64,000 bases of DNA. It comes from Tetrastigma voinierianum. Taxonomy: Eukaryota > Streptophyta > Magnoliopsida > Vitales > Vitaceae. The stretch covers positions 124,001-188,000 of the forward strand of contig JAEQBH010001147.1 of NCBI GenBank assembly GCA_016808115.1, given 5' to 3'. Both the position numbers and the translations under genes were made by a program. The number at the start of each line of letters is the position of its first letter. Position 1 is the stretch's first letter. Below, piece after piece: positions 53,400-63,870 of the stretch. The notes below the pieces were generated by a model. It saw only the letters and a list, made by a program, of their open reading frames with translations, was not told the origin of the DNA and made no database searches.

Positions 53400-54997
53400 C
53401 GATCTTCGCGCCACGCAGGGTCGAAATGAATCAACAAAATTTATATACCTTAGTGTTTCTTTCCTATCACAGTCAAGCCACCAAGAAGATAGCGGTCTAG
53501 GGTCGAACACGGGATGGGGTTTTCATCCTAGGAATGATTTGCATAAGTGTAAAAAGGTAAGGCTTTCTATTTGACTTTGATTTTTGTTTCAAAACAAGTA
53601 GTAGTTTAACCGCGAGAAATTAAAACTGAGCGTATGTGTGAAAAGTTAACTTGAAGATTTAGGTCACTAACTTGGCAATTTAGGGCAAACAAGTGTCCTC
53701 GGTTTTATCCTCGCTATGCCGTACAACCCATAGTCCAAGCCACAACCGGATCTATGTTTAACTAGCAAACCTAACCCTAGAAACCACTCCTATTTGAGTT
53801 AACACAGGTAACATGCATCTATGGCCCCTTTACAATTTGAAACCCTAACATTCAACATCATTTCAGTGGCTCGTAAAGACCATCTAAAAATCACAAGCAG
53901 ATCTAGCACAAGTATACATCAGATCCCAAAGCAGGTATTTGCCAAATTAATGACATTAAATGATATTCACCCTACTTGAGAAGATAAAATACAAACACAA
54001 GACTGTGAATCCTTTAACACAAGAGGACAACCTGCATATGCCCCACCACCAAGCTAGCTTCCTTCCTCTTCAAAGAAAAGAGGCTTAGCCAAGCATCTCT
54101 TGAGTTGTCATCCTCAAGAGGGGTGTTGGCAGCCAAGAAAATAAGTGGAAAGAGTGAAGAGAGAGAAGCAGAGAAACACTAAACCCTAACTAAAGCTACG
54201 AAAGATATTTACAAAAATAAAACTTGCCAAAAATTGCTTCCTCAATTTGTTGCTTAGGGTTACAAAATGGGAGGGGGCTTATATAGGCCACCCAATGTAT
54301 GAAAATACCATAAAGCCTAACAATTTGGCTAAATTTAGGGACAAGGGAGTAATACACACCAAAATCAAGCTCTGGCTTACTAATTACAAAAGTGTGACAA
54401 GGCGTTGAATTTCGCTTAAGGCATTATTAAATTTCGCCAGGTAGCTTAAAATCACCAAGAGATGATGAACAGAAATTTCATGACCTCTCGGTACTGCTTA
54501 GTTAGCGAAATTTCGCTAGCTTAGCTTAAAATTCCCGAGTAGCGAAACGTGAAATTGCCAGAATAGTGCTTTAGCTAAATTTTGGTCTAGCTTAAAATTC
54601 ACAATTCTCGCTAAGATTGCGAATTACAGGCTGCGAAATTTAACCCAAATAAATTTTCGTAATCTTAGTGAAATTCCCCTGAATTGGCCGATCTTCACGT
54701 ATTTCCCGCTTCCTCTATTGCATTGATTTTTCTTCACTTTGCCTTCATTCTCTCTTTGATTTTTGGTATGATTGATGGTTGACAATTGGGTTCAATCTTC
54801 ATGATTCATCATATGTCTCGATATCAAACACCCAAAGTACACCAAAAACCCAAAACAACCAAAAATAACCTCTAAACTAAGACAAGGATACTAAGAAGAC
54901 TTGAACACTTCAATCGAATAATGATGATTGGGCCAAGACAAAGCACTCAAACCTATCTAATATAGGGTTCAAAATAGCACTTTTTGGGCACTAATCA
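53400..54997 (-). repeat. Solo Athila-like LTR in Z3 protease
   Basis: 1598 bp; the right end TTGGGCACTAATCA is clear, the left end is worn (CGATCTTCGCGCC). CACAC at 53395-53399 and 54998-55002 is an exact 5 bp duplication. The body matches both LTRs of the 34.8-44.4 kb element, including the palindrome field at 54400-54660 and the TATA box near 54280. No interior, so it is a recombination product. Confidence 0.92.
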
Positions 54998-55002
54998 CAC
55001 AC

Positions 55003-55280
55003 TCGCCCTACACACTCGCCCTAGTCCCTAGGGGAGAACTCACATATTGGGGCTTCTCCAAGGTCTCAACCTCTAAGCCCAATTCTCGTATAACCGATGT
55101 AGTGATGAATGAATGAGATGTACCTGAATCAAATAATACCCTTACCCATAAGTGAGTTAACAGAAACATACCCTGTATAGCTGACTTATCTGCTAGCTCA
55201 ATCGGTGGTGTGATGGCATAGACATGCCCCTGAACCTCTAAAGTCCCGACCTGTGGGCCCTTTCCTCGACCCCGACCCAT
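55003..55280 (-). pseudogene. Z3 protease N-terminal half
   Basis: Frame 55280-55008 reads VQGHVYAITPPIELADKSAI, QGMFLLTHLWVRVLFDSGTS and HSFITTSVIRELGLEVETLE. LFDSGTSHSF holds the catalytic DSG triad, intact. It ends at the CACAC duplication next to the solo LTR; a second CACACTCGCCCTA copy at 54998-55010 is probably a local slippage. Confidence 0.9.
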
Positions 55281-55496
55281 GCCTTGGCTTGTCTGTGCAG
55301 CAGGAGGTGCTTGTGCAGCACCCTGGGACTGATATTGGTTCCTTTGACCCGTACTAGAGGGTGGAGGAATAAACTATGTCCGCACCTATCCCACTGATGA
55401 CTGGGACTAAACTATCCCGAAACCCTAGGATCCCTACCTCTAGGGGCAGCAATCCCCCTTCATATGTCCAAGTTAATGGCAGAAATAACAAATTGT
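55281..55496 (-). pseudogene. Z3 gag-protease linker with decayed zinc knuckle
   Basis: Gly/Gln/Ala-rich linker. The zinc-knuckle position (around 55495-55455, QFVISAINLDI in place of C-x2-C-x4-H) has lost its cysteines, probably by G to A and C to T changes. No other motif. Confidence 0.55.
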
Positions 55497-56202
55497 CTAT
55501 CCCCCCTGACTAGGAGCCCTGGCTTGGCCTTGGCCATGATGATCGCGGCTCTGAAACCCTCGTGAACTAGAAGCCTTTAGATTCTTTCCCGAACTAGAAG
55601 AAGACTGACTTTCCTTCCTCTTGCCACCAGCATCCGCATCTCGGATGCTTCGTGTGTCCTCTATCTCCCTCTCTATGGTCATAACTGTCTTGACCATTGA
55701 GTCCATATCCTATAGGAGGAGTCCCACAATCTTGCCCCGGATGGGACAACTTCAGTCCATTCTCAAATTTCATCACCTAAGCCATATCGGGCTAACTCTA
55801 TGAACTTAGCCACGTACTCCATCACTGTCATCGTTCCCTGCTTCAGCTCTAGGAACTCCTAGGCCTTTGCATATCTAGTAGTGGCCGGAAAATACTTGCC
55901 CATGAAGAGCTCATGGAAATCGGCCCAAGTCATTGCCTCTAAGTCCTTAGAGGTCTTAACCTAGTCCCACCACACTTGGGACTCAATCTCTCTAGCCTGA
56001 ACACTAGTCCGACTGTCAGGCTCTGAGGTGATCTCCATGGCCTCAAATTTTCGATCTGCCGGAACCAATGGTCTGCCACCATCGGATCCCCTCCCCCTGT
56101 GAATTTCAGAGGATGATGCGTCTTAAACCTCTGGAGGTTAATCGGACCTCCCTGATTCCTAGTTGCACTAGCTTGTGCAAAATTGGTGAATGCAACGCTC
56201 AT
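55497..56202 (-). pseudogene. Z3 gag
   Basis: Start region MSVAFTNFAQASATRNQGGP at 56202, then HHPLKFTGGGDPMVADHWFR, QIENL. After frame breaks near 56045-55800 come KFENGLKLSHPGQDC (55776-55730) and the basic linker RDADAGGKRKESQSSSSSGK (55706-55497). Same protein as Z1 gag, which preserves the central part better. Several shifts. Confidence 0.83.
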
Positions 56203-56658
56203 GGCCTCCGTAAAGGCCTGTTAATAAAAAACGGGTGGTGCCTGACTAGTACCTCGTGGACAACCTCTACGTCCTTGCCCTCAACTTTCCATCTACACAT
56301 GTCAAACGATAACAGAGTTATTAAATTTCTATCTCAGTCTAACTAGTAGTGCACACGACAACCACTAATAGACTTAGCCATCATGAACTAACCGGTTCAT
56401 CACATTTTTCCTTAGTGATGCTAATCGCCAACCACTAATACAATTTCTATTCAATTTCAAAAATTTTAAGGTTCATTATTGTTTTCTGAACCCCTAAGGT
56501 TATGTATTCTAACCCTAGTGTTCCATATACCATTTCTCATGTATATATATATCATATAATTCAAGCACACATCACACATATCAATTCATCAAAGTGCACA
56601 ATGAATGCATGATTTAAACTCTCAGGCCCCATCGAGTCCTAATGATTCGTGTACCTAA
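56203..56658 (-). other. Z3 leader between PBS and gag
   Basis: 456 bp, non-coding, resembles the Z1 leader. Contains a TATATATATATCATATA stretch at 56542-56558. Confidence 0.6.
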
Positions 56659-56670
56659 GCTCGATACTGC
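56659..56670 (-). other. Z3 primer binding site (decayed iMet type)
   Basis: Minus strand GCAGTATCGAGC, comparable with TGGTATCAGAGC after G to A changes and a one-base loss. It adjoins the LTR end (GGGTGTCATA at 56680-56671). Confidence 0.65.
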
Positions 56671-57051
56671 TATGACACCCTCGTCTCCGGTTCTTGTTGT
56701 TGACAACTCGTCAATCTGAGGAAACCTGTGGATATCTGGTGCCCCGATATCACACTCACATGTCTCATATATCGAGACCCATTCCTGCATATTTAATTCA
56801 CAATATACAAATATATATGATAGACTATAATCACAGTCTCTTTACAATCCCTTTGATACCAAAAAGGCGTACAAGTTTTGGTTCTGCTCAAATATAATAC
56901 AAGACAAAAACAAAACAAACAAAGCCGTGTCCGGCTCTCATCCAATATGCGGTCCCATATGCGGGTTAGCCGCCTGCATTGGACCTATACTTGAAATGGG
57001 GATCCCACGACGGGGTGAGCAATACCCAATAGTGATAATCTCCTACAAGGG

Positions 57052-57820
57052 TTTTTTTTTTTTTTTGGATAAGTAAGAATTTATTACCAAAAGGCCAGAG
57101 CCCAACAAAACATCCAAGTACAAAACAAGAAGCCAAAGGCCACCAAAACAAACAAAAAACGGGCAGAACCTCCCTTAAAAACATAGGAAAGATGGTCTTT
57201 CCTGTAATATTCTCGCTCAGCGGCTGGACATGGTTACGGGTCGGGTCCCGCCCTATTGGGCCTTGCTGCTTTTGGCCAGTATCGTGGCCGAGCTTTGGGG
57301 TGTAGTGTCTCTTCCCCGATGCGCGGAAGAGTGTTTGGTTTTCTCGCTTTGTTGTCCTGCTGTTGTCAAGCTGTTTCGGGTCGTTGCCTTCCTTAGATCA
57401 GGAGGTTCTCGCCTCGTTTTTTTTCTTGGGTCTTGGGCCTCGCGGTATCTCTTTGGTCATGGGCTTCTGCCTTTGGTAATAAACGCTTAATTATCCAAAA
57501 AAAATAAAAAATAAAAAATAACATAGGAAAGGGGCATCAGCCTGAAACAAAATCAACTTGAAAACACAAACAACCAGAACCAACAAATCGACATCCCTGC
57601 ATTAAACACAACAACCAAAGAAACCAACAGCATAAAAATGGAAGCACTTCCCACAACCCGGGAACAGGAAACGACAGCCACCAAACAGCCCACAATCCCT
57701 AGCTAAGGCATGCAAACATCTAAAACAAGACCCCCTGAGGATCTTAAGATAGCAAGGGAAAAGGCCATCCCCGCACACGTATCCACCGCAGGTTGTCACA
57801 ATCAGAAAGCTTCAGATTCT
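57052..57820 (-). mobile_element. LINE-E, 3' part of a LINE, hosting LINE-F
   Basis: T15 at 57052-57066 and the LINE 3' end GGATAAGTAAGAATTTATTA. Its 3' UTR runs to about 57820 after skipping LINE-F (57192-57519) and passes into the ORF2 end (a KAFSLAILRS-like DNA segment near 57745-57765). At 57820 it abuts a second copy of its own 3' UTR. Left flank TGATAATCTCCTACAAGGG (57033-57051) resembles GATCTCCTCTATAGCAGGTTT (58744-58764), a likely but decayed duplication around the whole block. Confidence 0.78.
57192..57519 (+). mobile_element. LINE-F, short LINE inserted in LINE-E in reverse
   Basis: Plus-strand LINE 3' UTR ending AATAAACGCTTAATTATCC and an A-rich tail at 57497-57519. AACATAGGAAAG at 57180-57191 and 57520-57531 is an exact 12 bp duplication. 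328 bp, no coding sequence. The open frame at 57230-57490 is 3' UTR without LINE protein motifs. Confidence 0.92.
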
Positions 57821-58743
57821 GAGCCAAAAGGCCAGAGCCCAACAAACAACCAAGAGCAATACAAGAAGACAAAGGCCACCAGATCAAACGAAAAGCGAGC
57901 CTTCCTCATAAAAACAAAGAAGCGGAACGCTCGGCCCAGATACAAAAACCACACAACTGACACAAACTAGAATCAACGCCATCACGACCTGAGAAGACGA
58001 CAAACGAAGAAACTAAATGTCGGCATAAAAACGGAAGCACTTCCCACATCCTAGGAACAGGAAACGACACCACTAAATAGCCCCCAATCCGAGCACAGGT
58101 ACACCAACACTCTAACCTCAAGCATCCCCGGTGGACCTCAAGATAGCAATGGGAAAAGGCCATCTCTCGCACATAGATCTATTCGCAGGGTTGTCAGCTA
58201 CATTATGAAAGCTTGTGATTATGAGCCTGACATCATTACAAATGAGAGAGAAAATAGAATCATCAGAAATAAAAAGGTTGTCATGGACTCTAGCATTTTG
58301 CTTTCTCCACAAGTGATAAATGGTAGCTCCCCAAGCAATCCTCTTAGTGATAGAGCAAAAGGAATTACCCTTACACCTAGTCACCCATCGAAATTCGCTC
58401 TCCCACCTCCTTGATAATCTGTATTGCCCACACAACCTAAGAACCCTCATCCAGATTCCGGCTGTAAACTGGCAATTAAAGAATAAATGGTTCCTATCTT
58501 CAACATTGGCCCGACAGAAAACACAAGAGATAGAATTGATGAGGCCCCATTTAAGGAGCTTGTCTTGAGTTGATATTCTGTCGTGGATAACAAGCCAGGT
58601 TATGAAGGAGTGTCATTTAATTGCCTAAGAGAACCACATTTGCATAACCCGATTATAAAGGGCACATTGTGGTTGATAGAGTTCAAATTGAGCTAACAGT
58701 AAAAACATCGGACGGAGACTGGGACCAAGATATAACATGCAAT
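57821..58743 (-). mobile_element. LINE-G, LINE segment in tandem with LINE-E
   Basis: Starts (3' side) with AGCCAAAAGGCCAGAGCCCA, the same 3' UTR phrase as at 57083-57103 in LINE-E but without its poly(A). It proceeds through the UTR (AAACGGAAGCACTTCCCACA as in LINE-E) into the RT end. This gives a head-to-tail partial duplication of the LINE 3' end of about 0.4 kb. Confidence 0.75.
58118..58690 (-). pseudogene. LINE-G reverse transcriptase C-terminus with zf-RVT domain
   Basis: Frame 58450-58118 (110 codons): MRVLRLCGQYRLSRRWESEF, KGNSFCSITKRIAWGATIYH, LWRKQNARVHDNLFISDDSI, NDVRLIITSFHNVADNPANR, ending near the natural C-terminus (CERWPF...). Upstream (58568-58460) the zf-RVT cysteine block CVFCRANVEDRNHLFF-like is present in another frame. 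Catalytic RT absent. Confidence 0.85.
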
Positions 58744-59172
58744 GATCTCCTCTATAGCAGGTTTACTCCCGCCTAAATTGCTCATGCAATGATCAAACCA
58801 ACCATACATCTAAGTAATGTTTACATGAATGTAGTGTGTCGTATACATGGAATGTCTTCATGCCCGTATCTCGGAGTCACTTGACTCTTCATACATGCCT
58901 ATACCAAGTGTGACAAAAGCAGTCATCGTTGTTTCTCAGTGGTAGCTCATTAGACCCCGACCTCGATACTCATTTAAATTTCATCAAATCCCGTGTGTTT
59001 ATTTATTTGGGCAACGTCATTTTTCCGAGTCTCACCACGGGATGGAAGCCATTCGCCTTCAACATTTTGCAAACTTTCACTGCTGCAGTGATCATAATCT
59101 AACCGCATGTAAATTTGGGTCTTTCATGGCTGGGAAGGGGATCTACCCCACGTCTTACTCTGCAAACACATT

Positions 59173-59191
59173 ATATAGATATATATATATA

Positions 59192-59236
<45 letters not shown>
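59173..59236. repeat. (TA)n microsatellite in Z3 5' LTR
   Basis: About 60 bp of AT dinucleotides with a CC interruption. The matching place in the 3' LTR (32513-32528) has only about 8 repeats. Confidence 0.92.
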
Positions 59237-59239
<3 letters not shown>

Positions 59240-59869
59240 TTTCATTTTTCATTTGATACCATTGTGAGTCTCAATTGGACACTGTCCGTTTTGAGTTCCC
59301 CACACATTCACCAACAATGGTGAATTAATCGTTTCTATGCACCCACACTCGACTAGACGCGATGTTATAGTGCATATGGAATGCAAGTATGCCACTACAA
59401 TTTCTCATGTTACGTGTATGATGCACACTATGAACCATTCTCATGGAGTTGTACTAAGAGTAAATTACCATACAAACTTATATCTTCGCTTATAAAGTTT
59501 CATATATTTCGTAACCAATATATATCTAAATATGCGTATCAAGCATGTGCTGATCTGTCAATACATGGCTAAACGATTAATGTCAAACAACCTTCCTTAG
59601 GCTAAATCGTAGCTGAGTCCCGATACAATAGCCTACATGTCATGCAATGGTCATGTTTTTGCCGACCATTCATATCGACCCAACCAAACAACCTACATAG
59701 TGAATGAATTTCAACAAATTTATGATCACCCATTGTCCTTCATTGGTACATTTCTGGAATCTTGACTCAATGGGATTTCCATAGAGTCCAAGAACACCCG
59801 AAATGAAGTTCGGACGAAGAAGTTATGACCGTCCGAAGTTGGAGGCCTCACATGAATAGTCGACCCAGC

Positions 59870-60090
59870 CGAAGAGACTTTCTAGCGAAAAGACTGAGGA
59901 CAAACTTTGTCCAAACAAACCCTAGCTTAAGACAACCTGGCCGAGACAACCCTAGCAGGAACAAACCTGTTTGGACAAACTTGGTCGGACAACTTTGGCT
60001 TGAGGACAACCACGACCCCGAGACAAACCTAGCAGTTAAACTTGGCCGAATGAACTGCTTGAGAAAAACTGTGACAACCTAATCAAGCCT
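59870..60090 (+). repeat. GACAAACCTNG minisatellite in Z3 5' LTR
   Basis: About ten to twelve units such as AAGACAACCTGGCCGA, GACAAACCTAGC and GACAAACTTGGTCG, mostly 13-18 bp apart. The open frame across it (59825-60082) is repeat-encoded Asn/Arg/Thr-rich sequence, not a gene. Confidence 0.7.
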
Positions 60091-61115
60091 TTATGCAAAA
60101 CCACAGCGAAGCAGACTTTCCCTTAATTATTAAATTATGAGACCATAACAGGCTAAAGTCACAATTTTGGTAATTCAAAAACCTAACATTAAAAGTTCAG
60201 CACGATGTTGGCTACAATTTACATGAGGACACATGGCCAATTTCCCTTCGTTTCCCACCCGAAAACCAGTCCTAAAGTCTGGCTAATGCTTAGGATCAAG
60301 ATAGGGCAGCTTCCCATAGTTCAAAATCCAACTAAACATCCCCCTTGGGCCAAGACACAATCACACAGCCCTTAAGGTAGAAAATAACTAAAGTAGGAGA
60401 AGACCTATCTCTTGAAGCATAGAAGTTGCTCTAGGAAGTCCCGTGGACACTTCCTAAACCCAAAACCCTTGATTTCCCAAACTCTTCACTTAAATCTTGG
60501 GTGAAATCTGGTGTTTTCGGTACCCACGCGTAGCCTTTGTCGAGCAGATGATCTTTAGTTCTTGGCTCGATGAAAACCGACCCACCGATCTCCGTAGATC
60601 GTAGAGAGAAGTTGAAGTTTTTCTCTCATCTTTTTCTCCTCTCTTTTCTCTTTCTTTTTCCTTCTTCTTCTTCTCCTCCCCACTGAATTTGTTTGGCCCC
60701 AAAGTCAAGTAGGAGGCCTCATCTTGACACATGTCACTCTCCTATTGGCTCCCTTGGATTTCCTTATCCTTTTATCCATAACTTTGGATTTCCTTTCTAT
60801 CAGTGGTGGCTGCCTTGTATGTCACACATGGGTCCCATAGACTGTGTTGACTTGCTCTCCATTTGACACATGGCTGATGTGAGCCCTCGAAGCCAGTGCT
60901 AAGTGTCTTTCGTTACTCTCAGTGCCTCAAAAAAATGTGAAATTTTAAGCGTCTCGAAATTGATGAAATTTGACGATGTGCTGGAGATTGGCGAGGCGAT
61001 TCTAGCGATTGAAGTCCATTTCATCATCGAGACAGCGAAAAATTTTCCAGATTTTTCCTGAGTAAAAATTACGTTTTACCCTTTTTCAGAAAATTTAATT
61101 TTATCGGGTTTTACA

Positions 61116-61594
61116 TTGTTACTATTTTGATTTGGGGTTGTTTTATTTTAGAAAGATTCGTTCTCCAAATCAAAGTAGAAGTTGCTTTATTTAATTTAGA
61201 AAGTTTGTTTTGCTAGTCGAATAGAATTGTTATTTCTTTTAGAAAGATTGCTTTTAGAATTTCTGCCCCTTATTTTTGATTTAGAAAGTTTGGGGCCTAT
61301 ATATACCCTTTATTGTAGTCTTAAGGAGACATTAATGGATAGAATAAAATTGAGGAGTTAAATTTCTCTTTGGTTCTTGATGGGAACTTTCAGAGCTGCT
61401 CCGGTTGTTAAGTGATTGTTCATCAAGACTTATCAATTGGATCTTCATCACTGATTATGACGTCCTCCTATACTAAGGTTGTTGCTTCACTATAAGCAAC
61501 GGGTCAAGGTCATCCATCCCAACCGAAGATTAGAGCGTTTCTTCCGAGCTAATTCAATAACAGGTCTCCTCAAAAGTTGATGGGGTTCGTATCA
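61116..61594 (+). repeat. W1 LTR, right part
   Basis: Continues W1 from 31611: TTACTATTTTGATTTGGGGT, TTTAGAAAGTTTGGGGCCTA, TATATATA box (61298-61305), AAATTTCTCTTTGGTTCTTG and the final AGCTAATTCAATAACAGGTC to CGTATCA. It lacks the GATTTGTT-repeat section present in W2 and R1. The end is at about 61594. Confidence 0.85.
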
Positions 61595-61599
61595 CCTAT

Positions 61600-61680
61600 G
61601 TTTGTACTTTTGTACAAAGAGACACTTTTGAATGATCTTAATTCTTCTTTGCCCGGTGTTGTTTCTTCCCTTGTAGTCTG
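61600..61680 (+). pseudogene. Short R-family Gypsy fragment
   Basis: VLLYKETLLNDLNSSLPGVV-type sequence, the same pre-RT segment as R1 at 16527-16612. It is wedged between W1 and W2; it may be a scrap of the interior of the element to which W1 belonged. Confidence 0.6.
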
Positions 61681-62532
61681 AGCCCGTCAGCATGAGGGAG
61701 ACGTGGTCGGAATTAGCTTGGAAGAACTGGCTCACAATGTCGACTGGATGGATGACCTTGACCGTGCCTATAGAGAGCAGAACCTTGGTACATATGTGAG
61801 ACGCCCTGATCGGTGATGGAGTCGTGATGGGAGTCTTGATGGCTGCGCGAGTAACGATAAGTTAGGAGATTCTTTAAAGAACCAAGGAGAAATGAAACTC
61901 TCAAATTTTATAAATAGCAAACTTGAAGAATACAAGGATAACAAGCCTTTAAATAGACGAAAAATATGAAGAATAGAAACTAAATATTTGGCCACAAGGA
62001 AAGTAAATATTTGGCCAAAAACAAAAAAAAAGGAAACTATATAACTTTTAGGACAAGACTTGGTGATAAAAAATCAGCAACAAATCGGGGAGTGAATCAT
62101 CTCTACAAAATAAAAGCCATCGAGACAAATTAGCTCAAAATAGCAGCAAATCAGGGAACAAATCACATCTCTCGAAATACAAAAACCGTCGGGGAACAAA
62201 TCAGCTCAAAATGAAGCAAATCGAGGAACAAATCATCACCAAATTAAGCGACAAATCAACACCAAATCCCCGAGAGCCAATCTTTTCAAAGAAATATAAA
62301 CTCTTATTTTTCCTAGCAAAACACACTTTCTAAATTAAATAAAGCAGCTTCCTACTTTGACTTGGAGAATAAATCTTTCTAAAATAAAACAACTCCAAAT
62401 CAAAATAGTAATAAAACTCAAAACACTTGGAAAGCAGAAATATATTCGAGCGTCTCAGTTTCACGGCCTCGAAACTGAATTTTCCTTAATTAAGATTGAA
62501 TCCTAATGAATCTTCTAGAAGCTCCTGCATCT
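61681..62532 (-). repeat. W2, 3' LTR of R2
   Basis: 852 bp. In element orientation it starts AGATGCAGGAGCTTCTAGAA at 62532, contains a GATTTGTTCC/CTGATTTGCTGC repeat zone (62290-62050) and a TATTTAAAGGCTTGTTATCC region (about 61955), and ends GGGCTCAGA at 61681. The best reference copy for the W family in this window. Confidence 0.85.
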
Positions 62533-62900
62533 GTGGATCCTTTGTGCTTTGATTCTCATCATTCCCCCTTCACCTCGAAAAAGATTCGATCCTCGAATCT
62601 TAACCATAATATTGTGGATGGCATGGCCATTAAATCCAAATCTCGGCCAGTCCATCCTTTATGGGAACTAAAATCACAGGAACAACGCATGGACTCAAGC
62701 TCTCTCTCACATATCCCTTTTCCGTCAGTTCGCCAGCTTGGCTTTTGGGTTCGCTTTGTCTCCTCGGGATTCACAGCCTATAAAAGCGAATTCGATTTAG
62801 AATGGTAGCACTAGGCCTGATATCAATTTGATGTTCGATCCTTCGGATAGGAGTAAACCTTTCGGAAAGACATCTTGCAAACCTGCGAAAAGAGACAATA
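62533..62900 (-). pseudogene. R2 RT entry fused to element end
   Basis: From 62900 down: DVFPKGLLLSEGSNIKLISG-like RT entry, NPEETKRTQKPSWRTDGKGI, CERELESMRC and VPIKDGLAEI, matching R1 at 16620-16880, then an abrupt change to FEDRIFFEVKGE and GAATGATGAGAATCAAAGCA before the LTR. The tract GAGGTGAAGGGGGAA (62579-62565) is the likely polypurine tract. So RT body to integrase is deleted. Confidence 0.78.
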
Positions 62901-63009
62901 GAACTAGGCAAAGAAGTGTCAAGAGTTAGTTAGTATTAAAAAGTGCCTCTTTGTACAAAGAAGTACAATCCTTAGGCTTGTTTAAGAACAATGCTCTCTT
63001 AACCTCACT

Positions 63010-63250
63010 TGCCACAGCATAGAAATTGGTTTTTCTCTCCTTTCTCTTAAATTTTCCACGTCCCACTTGCTTTTTGTCACTCTCCCTTTGCTTTTGCTCA
63101 CTCTCTTTTCACACTTTTATTTTGTTCACTCTCTTTTTCACTCTTTTCTTTGTTCCTCTCCTCTTTTTCACTTTTTCTTTTGTTCACTATCTTTTCACTC
63201 TTTTCTTTTGTTCACTCTCCTTTGCAACCTCACTTTGGTCTTCATAAACT
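63010..63250 (-). pseudogene. R2 Lys/Glu/Ser-rich spacer
   Basis: Reverse of a T/C-rich block with CACTCTCTTTTTCAC-like units. The minus strand codes for KES/EKK/KESE repeats like R1 16300-16440. The plus-strand Phe/Leu/Ser-rich frame (63026-63247) is its antisense shadow. Confidence 0.75.
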
Positions 63251-63790
63251 GACTTGAGGTGTCAAAAGGAACAAAATGCGCAATGAGTTCGTTGAGGTTG
63301 TGTGCACGAGCAGTACTTATTGGTAGGCGTCATGCCGCTTTCGATCAAATTGCCATGGTCTTCACAATAATAAGTGCGGCTTGCATGGGAACATCGTCAC
63401 ACAAAACTTCATCGCCATTATTTCCCGATGCTAAAGGGACTAACACTTGTTTATTCACCCTTACTGCCATATCCATTCGACCATTGCAACATAGGAGTCG
63501 GATGCTTACTTGTTTGCATTCCTAGTTTCTCCACCATGGTTGTGCTAGCGACATTAGTGCAACTTCCCCCATCAATGATCACACTACATACCTTGTTTTG
63601 GACGTGGCACCTAGTGTGAAAAATGTTATCCGTTGCATCTCGTCATCTTCCTTGGCACTTGCAAGGCCCTCAGCCACCATTAGTTCTCTTGAATAGGTAC
63701 TCCTCATCATCAACGCATCCTCTAAGGATGGCATAGAATCACAATCCAACTCATTTATCTGTTTCAATCACCATTGTCCAGCATCACCGC
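63251..63790 (-). pseudogene. R2 protease and upstream spacer
   Basis: Frame 63767-63579 reads NELDCDSMPSLEDALMMRST, VAEGLASAKEDDEMQRITFF and TLGATSKTRYVV, the acidic spacer then the protease start in a shifted frame (FHTRCHVQNKVCSVI...). Further left a SCTNVASTTMVEKLGMQTSK-like segment and KYCS pieces appear in broken frames. Corresponds to R3 5500-5700 and R1 7800-7860/16020-16222. Confidence 0.8.
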
Positions 63791-63799
63791 GACTCTTTT

Positions 63800-63870
63800 G
63801 TTCGGACATTGGCTTGCTATATGACCCCCTGCCTTGGCACATTTAAAACATACATGATATCAAGATTCAG
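63800..63870 (-). pseudogene. R2 gag zinc knuckle
   Basis: Minus strand reads CFKCAKAGGHIASQC followed by PNKRV. It is a CCHC knuckle with one extra residue (C-x2-C-x5-H-x4-C instead of x4), probably from a small indel. It binds the element RNA in functional relatives. Confidence 0.82.

Larger units (their letters stand above)
31612..61115 (-). mobile_element. Z3, Tekay/Del-like Gypsy element expanded by nested insertions
   Basis: LTRs at 31612-34322 (3') and 56671-61115 (5'), minus strand. From the right the order is PBS, gag, protease, RT, RNase H and integrase, with the integrase tail continuing at 34714-34323. The 29.5 kb span includes X2 with its Athila passenger (15.8 kb), a solo Athila LTR (1.6 kb) and LINE pieces (1.8 kb), leaving about 10.3 kb, typical for this clade. 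All domains are represented, so it was a complete element when inserted. TSD is decayed TTATT in W1. Confidence 0.9.
56671..61115 (-). repeat. Z3 5' LTR with LINE insertions
   Basis: TATGACACCCTCGTCTCCGG at 56671 to ATCGGGTTTTACA at 61115. Without the LINE block (57052-58743) it is about 2.75 kb, equal to the 3' LTR. Contains the expanded (TA)n tract, the GACAAACC minisatellite and a CT-rich tract (60620-60680). Confidence 0.87.

Noticed and set aside
59825..60082. 85-codon Asn/Arg/Thr-rich frame
   Set aside because: Translation of the GACAAACC minisatellite in the Z3 LTR.
63026..63247. Phe/Leu/Ser-rich frame resembling a membrane peptide
   Set aside because: Antisense of the charged spacer of R2.
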